Positions 18,813 to 28,502 of a stretch of DNA of 64,000 bases are shown piece after piece (the first letter of the stretch is position 1; every line of letters starts with the position of its first letter). The position numbers and the translations under genes were made by a program. The DNA comes from Mesostigma viride (lineage: Eukaryota; Streptophyta; Mesostigmatophyceae; Mesostigmatales; Mesostigmataceae): NCBI GenBank assembly GCA_009746045.1, contig RPFO01000348.1:1179801-1243800 (forward strand), written 5' to 3'. A model generated the notes under the pieces. The model was not told the DNA's origin. It saw only the letters and a program-made list of their open reading frames with translations, and searched no databases.

Positions 18813-20861
18813 ATGGTCGTTCTAACAACATTGAGCAGACCGACCAATCTCGCCACCGGGTTAACGCTCGACCCTGAAATGGAGGAGCGTGTTTCTAACA
18901 TCGAAACAGACATAGATGGGCTTCAAGCTAGCGTTACGTTACTTCTTGGCACTTCACATCCATTCGATGAGTCACTCGTTGTCGACGGATTCAAAATTTT
19001 CTACCCGAGCCAGCCGACAAATGTGCGACTCGGAGACAATTACGACGACGAGACCGCAAGCGACCCATCGGAACTTGCTTACAGTCTCGTCGTGAATGGG
19101 TATTCCTATTTTAAATCAGGGACTACTTTAGTCGACGATCTCACTCTAAATGAACCTTACCTTACGGCGAAAGTGGGAGCAACCCAGTACCACGTCTTCG
19201 ACTTTAGCCCTGATACGTTGCTAGACCCTGGTGGCAGAGTCCTGACCCGCGCGCAATTGGACTACCTTTTTGACCAACACGGGGTAGGCAAAACGTCGAT
19301 AGCTAACTTGAACGGGGATTTCGTCCTCCATCTCGAAGACGGGACGACCGTGTCGCACCAAAACGCGTTCAACGTCATCAATGACCAGGATGTGCGAGTC
19401 CAGCTGCCCTACAACGTTACGAATGGCGACGCGAGTGGAATCTGTAAGTTTACCTATCGCGACTACCACACGACCCAGGCGCGCACGGGGGAGAGCGTTG
19501 TGGACGGAGAGGTAGGATATCCATACTTTTCCGACTCTTTCTATGGTCTCGGCGGATCTCGATTTAACGGCCTCCCTCTCCGCGTGGAGTTGTTGTCTTT
19601 CGCCACGATTCGCGACGACAACCGCCGCCTTCCACTAACTGGGAGATCCTTCACCATCACGCGTACATACTCGCCACTGACGGACTGGCGAATGGGTCCG
19701 ATTGACCCTGTGAACGCACTCTACTGGAGCACCAATCCAACCACCGCTAATTGGGAGGTCGTAGAGGGAACGACCCTCAAACAGGGCATAAAGATGACGA
19801 CCCCCTTCGCATACCAACGCAAACTCCCCATCAGGTGGTACATGAATTCCACCCAGCTCACGCCGACCACTCCGACCATCGGCGGAGTCTCCCTCTCGCA
19901 AAACGGGGGACTGCGCGGGGAAGACGCCGTAATCACCGCGCCAGTCGCGGCAGATAGTAACAAGTATATGAACTACGAGATAGACGTCTACAACGACTCG
20001 ACCCTCACCTCCTACACCACCCACAAAGGAGGGGTGATGGTATGCGTTTCAAAAATGAGCCAACTGCACTCCGGCATCCGGACACCAAGTTCCTACATTT
20101 CATATCTAAATCCTGTAAAAATCGCGATCAACGGCGTCTACGCAGACCATGATGTGGGGTGGGGAAAGTCGTTGCCTCCTCTCACCGGTTTTCATCTGTT
20201 GGCGAACGGAGTATCTCAAGGGGCCTTGGATGGGACGTTGAAGACAACGACGTTTCAAAATCCATCCGAAGGCGATGATGTAGAACTCAGATACAGGATC
20301 GTAACCGTAAAGGACTCGCCAAACCTGTCAGGAGAGACCGTGGAGATAGACGGCCCCGCTACGACGCTCCATTCTCTAGAATCATTCTCGCGCCACTCCG
20401 TGACCACGCTGCAAGCAGAAGCTTCGAAATACTACTTTGAAGGGTCTCCCGAAAAATTCTTTTTTGTAAAAACAGCCACTCCGGCACCAAGCAAATGTGT
20501 TGTTTTTTCAGAGCAGCTCATCGACGGCCCATTTCTATTGTGTTTTCGGCTATATTTGGGCAGCAACGATGCTTTCGTCTCGTTTGCAGAAAATACTATG
20601 TCTTTGACGAATAAATATCACCCGGCCACGACAGATGCCCATCAGAATTGGAGAAATGCGGCTACGACGCATTGGGGTATGCTGGGTATCAATCTGCACC
20701 ATAGTGACTATGCACTCGACCTGTTTGACAATCTGAAGTCGAAGGTTCGATACACGTTAAACTCATCATGGAGACAACAAAACAGCTACTGGGTGGCATT
20801 TCGAAGAAAATCGGATGGGAAGGTGGAGCGTTATATATCCAAAACAACTCCTCAAAACTAG
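18813..20861 (+). CDS. Large beta-rich fibre-like structural protein (682 aa)
   Basis: The largest intact frame of the element. The N-terminal 50 residues include a short coiled coil (MEERVSNIETDIDGLQASV), a common trimerisation start in viral fibres. The rest is rich in Thr, Ser, Asn, Gly and aromatics, with many short alternating strands and few charged helices, and no transmembrane segment. No catalytic motif was found. It opens the rightward structural operon, and the next gene starts 4 bp after its stop. A surface fibre is the best guess; a host-receptor role is inference. The family is not recognised. Confidence 0.6.
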   Translation: MVVLTTLSRPTNLATGLTLDPEMEERVSNIETDIDGLQASVTLLLGTSHPFDESLVVDGFKIFYPSQPTNVRLGDNYDDETASDPSELAYSLVVNGYSYFKSGTTLVDDLTLNEPYLTAKVGATQYHVFDFSPDTLLDPGGRVLTRAQLDYLFDQHGVGKTSIANLNGDFVLHLEDGTTVSHQNAFNVINDQDVRVQLPYNVTNGDASGICKFTYRDYHTTQARTGESVVDGEVGYPYFSDSFYGLGGSRFNGLPLRVELLSFATIRDDNRRLPLTGRSFTITRTYSPLTDWRMGPIDPVNALYWSTNPTTANWEVVEGTTLKQGIKMTTPFAYQRKLPIRWYMNSTQLTPTTPTIGGVSLSQNGGLRGEDAVITAPVAADSNKYMNYEIDVYNDSTLTSYTTHKGGVMVCVSKMSQLHSGIRTPSSYISYLNPVKIAINGVYADHDVGWGKSLPPLTGFHLLANGVSQGALDGTLKTTTFQNPSEGDDVELRYRIVTVKDSPNLSGETVEIDGPATTLHSLESFSRHSVTTLQAEASKYYFEGSPEKFFFVKTATPAPSKCVVFSEQLIDGPFLLCFRLYLGSNDAFVSFAENTMSLTNKYHPATTDAHQNWRNAATTHWGMLGINLHHSDYALDLFDNLKSKVRYTLNSSWRQQNSYWVAFRRKSDGKVERYISKTTPQN

Positions 20862-20865
20862 TGAC

Positions 20866-22120
20866 ATGACTAAAATCTCAAACTCGTCCGGTATATTTAC
20901 AACCACTCCTACAGACATTATTGACCCGTACATTCCGATGCCCCTCCGACCAGTCTTCCACTTGAGCGGAGAGTACCACGGCGCGTATGTCTGGCCAATC
21001 AAAGATGACCTACAAGACATAGAGTTCGACTCTCTAAAAACCAACAATCCATCCGGATCGTACACAGCCGTCGGAGACGTGTTGGAGCTGCGTCACAGGT
21101 CCACCTCGTCGAGGAATTGTAGCATTTTTGGCAAATATAGCGTCACAAAACCCGTACCGGGTGTGGCGGATACTTGGTTTAAGGAGCTAACACTCACGAA
21201 TGAGAGTGTCATCCGCACGGTTGTTAAGTGTCCCGATGTTCAATACGGCGTGCAAATGAACCAATATACTGCCAAAATATATGGGATTCTACCAGCTCGT
21301 CAGTCGGTAAGGAAGTTTTATGTAAGACTTGGATTTTCAAACACCAAGTTGAGCAATGATCCGTTGCTTATCAGCGTAGTCGTTGGAGAAGCGTGGACTG
21401 GCGGTTTTTCTACAACGACAATTCAAAATCCTCGTCGTACGTTGACATAACCTGTGATCATATTTCACTGGTTGATCCTCCAGTTACTGGTATGATCCAT
21501 TTGGCGACCGTGACGTTCCAGGTATTAGATCCAACAGTATCTGGCCCGAGCCCGCTTTTATTTGCTTCTAGCCTAAGCTACTATTATGGTTCAAGCCTGT
21601 CGTCAATTGGCGGCAATCACGGGATGGACGTGGCCCTGTATGAAGATGTCCGAGAAACTAGGCGTATATCGCACACGATTTGGAAGCAGATTCTTTGGTC
21701 GGTCTGAGGCAGCCCATATACGACTACCCGCTTCCGCAATTTTGGCACGGCGCCCCTGTGGCCGTGATGTCTTTCCACGACCCGGCCACACAATCGGAAC
21801 TAACTCTTCCGACCGCGTTGACCAATATCCTTGTCAGGTTAACATTTGATAACAACCCACCAACGATTCTCGACATATCAAACCCATATCGCTTAACGGC
21901 TAGCGGCCTGTCCGTCTGGCCGGTAAACGTTATAATTGGCAGCAACTGGAATGTTGTTTCAGGATACGAGGAGGATGACGGGGTGTTTGAAATCGCATTG
22001 CGGATTCCTCGCATCACCACTGACACGTCAACAAACATAGCGTTGTCTACGGCGTTTTGCAAGTCGCGCGCTGGAAAAATGGCCGTGTCGACTAACAAGA
22101 CCCTCACTTGGACGTTATAA
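20866..22120 (+). CDS. Beta-rich structural protein (about 417 codons, frame-broken)
   Basis: Begins MTKISNSSGIFTTTPTDII directly after the fibre-like gene and ends TNKTLTWTL. Three frames must be joined: the first ends at 21,450, the second covers 21,393-21,707 (includes GMIHLATVTFQVLDPTVSG) and the third 21,680-22,120 (ILVRLTFDNNPPTILDISN). The breaks are near 21,430 and 21,690. Composition (Thr, Ser, Val, few Lys) suggests a beta-sandwich virion protein. The GMIHLATVTFQV segment superficially resembles a cohesin strand, but that is weak. Function is unknown. Confidence 0.5.
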
Positions 22121-22142
22121 AAATCTATGATTATATGCAGAA

Positions 22143-22646
22143 ATGGCAAGGCGTCAGAAATCAGCACGGCGCCGTCCTTCAAGTAAAAGGGGAAAACCGA
22201 AGCGTAAGGTCGCACCCCAGTCGCAGGTGACCGCTTCATCGACCAACACCATTGTCATCCACAGCGCGCCGGTCCGAAGAGCGGTGAACAAAGGGAAGGT
22301 CGCAGAGGCGCGAGGGTTCAAGGATGCCCTTCTCATGGCGTCAGTGATGGCGAACTCTAGACCGGTCGCGTACCCCCCATTGTCCGCGTATGCCCAACCG
22401 GCCCCTGTCGCGCCGGCTCCCGAACCGGTTGTCGTCGATGAAGCAGTGGCGGCACCCCCGGAGCCTGCGGGTGTACCTGTCGGGAAACGAGTCCAGGTGG
22501 GAGGCGCGAGGTGGAAATGCCCACAACCCGGGTGTAAGAGCACGTTCGCAAACGAAAAAAACCTCCTGCTGCATCTCAGGAGGGTCCACAACACGGTCGT
22601 GGGAATTCCAAAAGAAGGCGCTGAAAAAAATCTCACAGAAGAGTAA
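22143..22646 (+). CDS. Basic protein with single C2H2 zinc finger (167 aa)
   Basis: The N-terminus is strongly basic (RRQKSARRRPSSKRGKPKRK), like a nuclear-localisation or DNA-condensing tail. An Ala/Pro/Val-rich linker follows, then one classical finger: CPQPGCKSTF and LLLHLRRVH with Cys-x4-Cys and His-x4-His spacing near residues 127-149. It could be a virion-core DNA-binding protein or a late transcription factor; its place just before the capsid genes fits either. It is followed after 2 bp by the minor capsid gene. Confidence 0.65.
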   Translation: MARRQKSARRRPSSKRGKPKRKVAPQSQVTASSTNTIVIHSAPVRRAVNKGKVAEARGFKDALLMASVMANSRPVAYPPLSAYAQPAPVAPAPEPVVVDEAVAAPPEPAGVPVGKRVQVGGARWKCPQPGCKSTFANEKNLLLHLRRVHNTVVGIPKEGAEKNLTEE

Positions 22647-22648
22647 AC

Positions 22649-23748
22649 ATGAGCAGCCCGCTGTTCACTGACGCCGAGATGCTCGAGATCTCTCAATGGA
22701 TGACCCTCCATCCAAATGTCCCACGAGAGTTCATTGAGGCAGCCATGCTCTACTGTAAGAAGAAGCCACTCACAGGGAAGACAAGGCGCGCCATGAAAAG
22801 GGCATCGGCGAAAATTGAGGAAGGCGTCGTCAAGGTTTTTGGGACAAACGAAATTACTTCTGAGCTATTGTCAGAAGAAGTGGCCGATGAAGAGTTCATC
22901 CAGGAAACGCTGACACTCACTCTTCGCACGGAGAACCGAACTCGCGGGACGCTAGTGGATCCGGTATGGGACATCCCGGCGGGACTCCTTGACGATTATC
23001 ACGACGTCGGGCTTACCCTCATGACCATCCCGTTTGAACAGACTCACATCAGCGAAGGAAACCGATACTTCACTGTCCGTTTGTCTGGCAGCGAGTCCCC
23101 TACGAAGGTGACCTTGCCGCTCGGCTCGTACACGACTATCGAAAACCGAAAAAACATAGAGGAAGCTTTGAAGGCGGTAGATCCTGGGTTCTCGGTCACG
23201 TACAACAGGGCGACTAGTCTTTTACCGTGACAAATGCCACCGAGTTCTCTGTCGCGGTGGATGAGCCCACGGGCCGGGTGTTGGGGCTCATGGAAGGATC
23301 ATATCCTTTCACAGGTGTCCTCGCTAGCAACCGGCCAGCAACGAATGGGAGACTGAGAATGGTGTATGTATACAGCGACATCGTTCGAGGAAACGTGATA
23401 TCATCGTCGACAGGCACGGGATATGGAGGCCTTTTGGCCGTCTGTCCCAACATGTCGCAGTTCTTAGAACCCATTGTTTGGCAGGCAGCGACCCCTTTGT
23501 GGCAGCATCTCAAGGACTCTCCCAGCAACATCACGATCCGACTGCTCGACGAGGACGACGCTCCTATAACTGTCTACTCGGATTGGGCTCTTCAGCTCTC
23601 CTTCCGCATAAGCCCTCAGAAGGCGATGGGAATAGAGGCGAGGAAGATCGGGAGCGTTTTGAAGTATATGGCCCTTGACAGGACCGTCCAGCCACAAACC
23701 AGATTTATTTCTCAGCCATCTAGTACTATCGAGGACGATGAAAGTTAA
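22649..23748 (+). CDS. Minor capsid (penton-like) protein, about 366 codons, one frame break
   Basis: Would form the capsid vertices. The first frame (22,649-23,230) has an N-terminal helical part (KTRRAMKRASAKIEEGVV) and a beta-rich part. The second (23,227-23,748) continues with VYVYSDIVRGNVISSSTG, LLAVCPNMSQF and the diagnostic end IRLLDEDDAPITVYSDWALQ, the pattern (Ile-x-Ile-x-Leu-x-Asp ... hydrophobic-x-Leu-x-Phe) seen near the C-terminus of penton-type proteins of PLVs and Polintons. The break is near 23,215, in a run of T. The family call rests on this pattern and on its position two genes before the major capsid protein. Confidence 0.7.
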
Positions 23749-24094
23749 TTTTGGAGCAATCGGAAACGTGGCTAGACGCGTGGGAGAGTTTGCCGGCAAC
23801 GCTATCAAGAGGGTCGGCGACGGGGCGGCCATCGTGTCAGCTGTCAAGAAAGCCGGGCACGTCGCTGGCGAAGTCATCTCAAAAATTGGCGACGGGGCGC
23901 GGGCTGCCAAACAGGCGGCGGGCATTGTCGATTCCGCGCTCGGACACATCCCATCCAACATGATCGCGAAGAGTACGCTGCTCGGGAAAGCGTACTCGGT
24001 CGCAAACACTGGTCTGAGCGCCTTGTCCAACCTCGAAAGACGGGTTGATGGAGCGAAGGTAAAAAATCCCATACTCGGCCAGCTTCTTCAGTAA
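23738..24094 (+). CDS. Small amphipathic Gly/Ala-rich protein (118 aa)
   Basis: Starts at ATGAAAGTTAAT, overlapping the minor capsid stop by 11 bp. The sequence consists of repeated Gly/Ala amphipathic helices (NVARRVGEFAGNAIKRVGDG, KIGDGARAAKQAAGIVDSAL) with Lys/Arg on one face. It has no transmembrane helix and no cysteine. Small amphipathic internal capsid proteins with membrane-disrupting helices are known in adenovirus-like viruses; this gene lies in the equivalent place next to the capsid genes. That parallel is inference. A DNA-condensing core peptide is the alternative. Confidence 0.6.
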   Translation: MKVNFGAIGNVARRVGEFAGNAIKRVGDGAAIVSAVKKAGHVAGEVISKIGDGARAAKQAAGIVDSALGHIPSNMIAKSTLLGKAYSVANTGLSALSNLERRVDGAKVKNPILGQLLQ

Positions 24095-24109
24095 AAATAT
24101 CTCATTCGA

Positions 24110-25414
24110 ATGTATACACAATCTATGGCTTCGGACAATTCCTGGTACTCGCGCGCTATCCCCAAGTCCATGCAATACCTCGTGAAGGCGCTGGGTCAGC
24201 ACACGACTCAACGAGTCCATCTCAGCACCCTCTCAGCAAGCGACGGCATCAAACAAGGGTCTGTGGTCGCGGTCCGCCTCCCCACGTCCGGGTTCGTGGA
24301 CTTGCACTCCTTCGCAATGTTTTTCACGGGGACCCCCACGACCACGGCGGGGTTCGCGAAGTTCCCCGCGTACACGTCCTCCATCATCAGGCGCCTCGAG
24401 GTACTGGCAGGAGGTCAGACCGTCGACAGCATCAACGACTACTCCCAGCTGTTCCATACGCTGCTCTCGGTGCACGGCGGTGTCGAGTACAATCTCGCGC
24501 AGGCTCCCGCTGGTTGGTCGAAGAATAACAACATCGTCATTGCTGATGCGGCTGGCGCTCTCACAAACAACGTGAAGGCAAACACCGCAGTGGACGGCGT
24601 CATTGACCACTTTTTGGGATTCCTGAGTGGCGAGCCTCGGATCGTGGATCTGAGTCTCTTCCCCCCCATCGAGATCCGAATCACACTCATGGACGGAGGG
24701 GTGATGCTTCCTAGCGTGGCGCAAGCAGCTGCTGCTGGTGGCATCGTGGCCGTTGACGCAGGAACGGGGGTTGGTTTCGAACTGAGCAACATCCACTTTA
24801 GCATCGACACGTACAGGTTCCAAGAGATATCGTGGGCCAGATTTTCTCGTCCAGGCTTGCCGAGGGTGGAACTCTCTCCTTCAAGTGGCGGACGTGGCAG
24901 TCCACCAAACAGTCGCTCGGGACTCGCTCCCTATGCCATCAAGGCGTCGCTGTCTTCCGCGTCCGCCAGCAAACTCCTGGCGATTCAGGTTGCTGCCGGC
25001 GCGGACGTGACCAACGCATCTGGCAATACGATGTTCAATCACATCGCGGATGGTATGACTTCCTACCAATACGACATCAACGGATCCAACCTAGCGCCTG
25101 GATACCGTACGAACGCAACCGAGGCGTGGATCAATCTGTTGTCCGCGTTCGGTGACCAGGGGAATGTCTTGTCCTGTGTCCGGGAGGGCATGACTCCTAC
25201 CACGTGGCTAAACAACAACTTCACGATGGCGTGTCACCTTAATATGCCGTGTGCCGGTCCAGAGTACATGAGCGGCCTTGACCTTCGTGGCACGGCATCG
25301 GTGGTCACGCTGCGAGTCGAGAAGGGAGCAACGGACTGCATTTCCTACATCTTCACGGAATGCGAATCAAAGATGGACATCGCTGCAGGCAGGCAGGCAG
25401 CCGTGTACCTCTAA
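24110..25414 (+). CDS. Major capsid protein, double jelly-roll type (434 aa)
   Basis: Forms the hexon-like capsomers. Supporting features: length of about 430 residues; SGFVDLHSFAMFFTGTPTT followed by IIRRLEVLAGGQTVDSINDY in the first half, as in PLV capsid proteins; LFPPIEIRITLMDGG before a small-residue loop; and a second beta-rich half ending in SCVREGMTPTTWLNNN and SVVTLRVEKGATDCISYIFT. A second in-frame ATG (24,125) could also serve as start. Around 24,880-24,930 the translation turns Ser/Gly/Pro-rich while a neighbouring frame reads FKWRTWQ, so a pair of compensating indels may distort about 15 residues. The family call is from pattern and context. Confidence 0.78.
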   Translation: MYTQSMASDNSWYSRAIPKSMQYLVKALGQHTTQRVHLSTLSASDGIKQGSVVAVRLPTSGFVDLHSFAMFFTGTPTTTAGFAKFPAYTSSIIRRLEVLAGGQTVDSINDYSQLFHTLLSVHGGVEYNLAQAPAGWSKNNNIVIADAAGALTNNVKANTAVDGVIDHFLGFLSGEPRIVDLSLFPPIEIRITLMDGGVMLPSVAQAAAAGGIVAVDAGTGVGFELSNIHFSIDTYRFQEISWARFSRPGLPRVELSPSSGGRGSPPNSRSGLAPYAIKASLSSASASKLLAIQVAAGADVTNASGNTMFNHIADGMTSYQYDINGSNLAPGYRTNATEAWINLLSAFGDQGNVLSCVREGMTPTTWLNNNFTMACHLNMPCAGPEYMSGLDLRGTASVVTLRVEKGATDCISYIFTECESKMDIAAGRQAAVYL

Positions 25415-25442
25415 AAAATATATACGTGTGTAATGACAAACG

Positions 25443-25613
25443 ATGGACTACTTTCGAGACCCTAGCATCACAGCTAATCCGTTTAACAGGTTGAAGTTGA
25501 TTTTTGACATTCCTGAAATGGCAGATTCTGGTCTGTCCATGACAATGCCAGCTAGACGAGCATTGCCCCTTCTCCCCACCTTCAAGTATCCGCTACCAAA
25601 CCAAAAAAAATAA
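25443..25613 (+). CDS. Small 56-aa protein downstream of the major capsid gene
   Basis: ATG at 25,443, TAA at 25,611. It reads MDYFRDPSITANPFNRLKLI, continues with an IPEM segment and ends in a Pro/Leu-rich YPLPNQKK tail. An upstream TATATA stretch (25,419-25,425) and another ATG (25,433) in a different frame precede it. The frame is also traceable in the noisy copy (46,984-47,142). It could be a small capsid cement or core peptide; no family is recognised. Confidence 0.55.
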   Translation: MDYFRDPSITANPFNRLKLIFDIPEMADSGLSMTMPARRALPLLPTFKYPLPNQKK

Positions 25614-25632
25614 CGACGATTAGTCTATACAA

Positions 25633-27610
25633 ATGTTGCTGGATAGTGGTATATGCCCCGCTCTTTTATATAAACGACGCGTTCCTAGTACCTCGGTCAC
25701 GGTTGGGTTATCAACAGTGGACCTTACACCATCGAATGTCCCCGTTTTCGTGATGGCGACATTTAATGAAGACGTCACTGGTTTTGATCTATCAGACATT
25801 GACGTGACAAACGGAACGGCAGTCGACCTCTTTTTAGGTGCACCGGCGACGTATTTTTTTGATATAACAAATATCACAGGTTCGATCCCAACCACGGTTT
25901 CCGTGAAAGAAAATAAGGTAACAGGGGTTTCTGGGGCATATAACGACGAATCCAACCTGTTATCATTTACCTACACCCCTCCTTCCACCACCGTCACACT
26001 TGCTACAACGGCAGGCGCTAATCCTACTGCGAGCCCTATCGCAGTGGCTGCCACTTTCAGTAAGTCCATAGCTGGTTTTTCCATAGACGACATAGTAGTT
26101 ACCAATGGGACCGCTTCCTCGTTGACAGGCAGTGGTTCATCTTATACATTCTCGGTCACTCCCATCACGGCATACACCCCCACCACTGTTAGCGTGGGAG
26201 TGGATGTGGTGGACGGTGGAAACGACGCATCCAATACTCTAACATTCACACTGAGCCCTCCACCTATCACAGTCGCTCTATCTACAGCTGCAGGGACGTA
26301 TCCAACCACAAGCCCCGTCACAATGGATGTCACATTTGACAAGCCCGTGACGGGTTTGGTAGCTGGGACATCTACGTGAACAACGGAACAGCGTCGTCGG
26401 TAACCGGTACCGGGGCATCATACCAGTTCGCAATGACACCGACCACTCCATACTCCCAGACGACCGTGAGGGTGGTCGATGGCACGACGGTAGGCGAATT
26501 CGGGGTCACAAACGCCGAGTCCAACACGGTCGCGTTCACCTACTCCCCGCCGCCTACCGTCACCCTCGCGACTTCGGCCGGGGCAACACCGTCCGCGAGC
26601 CCAGTCGGCGTGACGGCTACCTTCAGCCGGTCAGTCACTGGTTTTGCGCTCGGGGACATCGTCGTTACCAACGGGACGGCGTCCAACTTGGTGCAGGTAA
26701 ACGCGGCGTTTTACACGTTCGACGTGTCAGGAACCTCGAACACACTGACGACCGTCAGCGTGGGTGCCAACGCGGCGACAGACTCCGTGTCGGGCCATGG
26801 GAACTCGGCGTCTAACCGCTTACTTTTACGTATACGCCAGTTTACAACCCCGCAACAGACCCCAATCTGTTCGCGTGGTACGATCCGTCCGACAGCGCCA
26901 CGGTGTTCAGCGACACGTCGGGCACAACCCAGCAAAACACGACAGGTGGGAACGTGATGCGCGTGAACGACAAGGGGCCGAACGGGTACCACGTGACGCA
27001 GGCAACTTCCGCCAAGTGCCCGACACTGGATACGGCGGAGCTGAACTCGAAACGGTCCCTCCGTTTTATTAACTCGCGGTCTGGCTTGTTGGAGTCCGTG
27101 AACAATTTCTGGAACGCGGTCGGGGTAAGTGCGAGTGTTTTTATAGTCGCCAAACAGCTAACGACTGCAACGTATCCAGAAATAGGGAGTTTTACGGGTA
27201 TTAGAGGTTATATGCTTGGATCGTCGAACGGCAATTGTTATCTCATGTCTTATCAGTCACAGGCACAGACCGTTATCCTATTCGCTCCCGGTTCTGTATA
27301 CGAAACCGTGAGCACCAGGGCTCAGTTCTTTGACAACAAGGCACACGTCTGGCGCTTTCATGCAACAGCAGTACAAACGCCTTTCTCACCCGCTTCGACG
27401 GACGACCCGGCTATGACAGAGTGGGATCGGACCCTACAACTGGTTCAGGGAATCTCTATTGGAGGAGACACGTCCAACGCGAGTCGTGCTTTTGATGGGT
27501 GGATTGGCGAGATCCTTATCTACAACACCGCCAAAACGTCAGCGGAGCTTGAGCTGATACGCGGCTACCTCGCAGCCAAGTGGGGGGCACCGTTAACTCC
27601 TCCAGCATAG
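25633..27610 (+). CDS. Ig-like repeat and ConA-like lectin adhesin (about 658 codons, frame-broken)
   Basis: Probably a host-binding fibre. Four tandem repeats of about 85 residues each hold TF-x-x-x-(V/I)-x-GF followed by D-(I)-x-V-x-NGTA, the signature of bacterial Ig-like (BIg-type) domains of adhesins. The C-terminal 250 residues form a lamin-G/concanavalin-like domain with LFAWYDPSDSATVFSDTSG at its start and FDGWIGEILIYN plus IRGYLAAKWG at its end, features of bacterial and phage lectin modules. Breaks are near 26,355 (GGGTTTGG, one base short of reading GFGSWDIYVNNG) and near 26,830. The bacterial-type architecture suggests acquisition by transfer. It follows the 56-aa gene by 19 bp. 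Confidence 0.75.
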
Positions 27611-27619
27611 GCCTCTATA

Positions 27620-27648
27620 ACTAAATATCTATCCATATCATGTAAGCA
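27620..27648 (+). promoter_or_regulatory. AT-rich TCTA-containing putative late promoter
   Basis: TAACTAAATATCTATCCATA lies about 15-28 bp before the start codon at 27,649. Similar AT-rich words with TCTA precede the genes at 18,813, 22,143 and 25,633. The region resembles the AT-flanked TCTA late promoters of Mavirus and its giant-virus host; this is pattern-level only. Confidence 0.35.
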
Positions 27649-28353
27649 ATGGACTATCCAAATTATTACCAGATAGTACTTGACAGCGAGGCTTCATCGA
27701 GTGACAGTGACGTTGACAATGCGGCATTTCGTTTTAAAATTAAGCCAGATCCAAGTGCTCCCATCATTGACGGGGATTGGAGAGGCGGGCTTCACTTTGC
27801 GTCCATTGCAGGAATCGAAAGCACCCCCCTCACGTGCTCATTGGCTTGGTATCCCCCAGTTTCTTGGGTGGTGAGCACAATTTGGACCAGGGGGTTGTGT
27901 TGGGATCAGAAATATGCAAAAAAGCAACAGCAACAACGACCACTTTCGACTATTCTTTGATCAATGATCACGCATATTTCAATTTGAGGAATCCACATCT
28001 CTTTAGGAACGGGGGCATTCTGGAGATAAGGTTGGCCCACATAGATAGGGACGTAGGAGACACGGAATATCAAAACGTTGCTGCATACGATTCTTTCGTC
28101 TGCGTGTTACAATTTGAGAGGGTGCGAGGTTTTAATAAATGCAAATGTCATGGCAAGTAATTTCTGCGCATCATATATGGGTGGTTGCTTCGGAAAATTC
28201 ACTCTCGTGGACACTCTAGAATCTTCGTTCAGGCGCTTGACAAGTGACCCAGTTGATTACTCGCACGCTTACGAGTCTTTTTACCTAAATTCACGTCCCA
28301 GAACTCGCCACGTGGTAGAGGCCACCTTAGACTTGCATCGCTCCGAAATTTAG
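27649..28353 (+). CDS. Unknown structural-type protein, about 235 codons, frame-broken
   Basis: Begins MDYPNYYQIVLDSEASSSDS, then AFRFKIKPDPSAPIIDGDWR leading to a GLHFASI strand. The arrangement Phe-x-x-Lys ... Ile-x-Gly-x-Trp-x-x-x-Leu resembles small virion proteins seen in other DNA viruses. It continues in a second frame (YFNLRNPHLFRNGGILEIRL, ending at 28,160) and perhaps a third (ATG at 28,150; KFTLVDTLESSFRRL, ending at 28,353). The breaks are near 27,850-27,900 and 28,130. It could equally be two adjacent genes. No reliable family. Confidence 0.4.
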
Positions 28354-28502
28354 CCAAGTTCGACACTTGTACAAGTCCAGCCACCTTCGCGTCCTGTCCA
28401 GGCCGTGCCAGCAGACGTAACGGACCTTGGCACATTGTGCACAAATAGGCAAAATCACGTGCAAGTCACGCATCTCACGTTGCAAGCTCTCTGCCGGTAG
28501 CC
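28354..28502. promoter_or_regulatory. Short intergenic region before the last gene
   Basis: 149 bp without a gene, containing GCACATTGTGCACAA (dyad) and CACGTGCAAGTCACGCATCT words. A promoter is expected here, but none is defined by motif. Confidence 0.3.
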
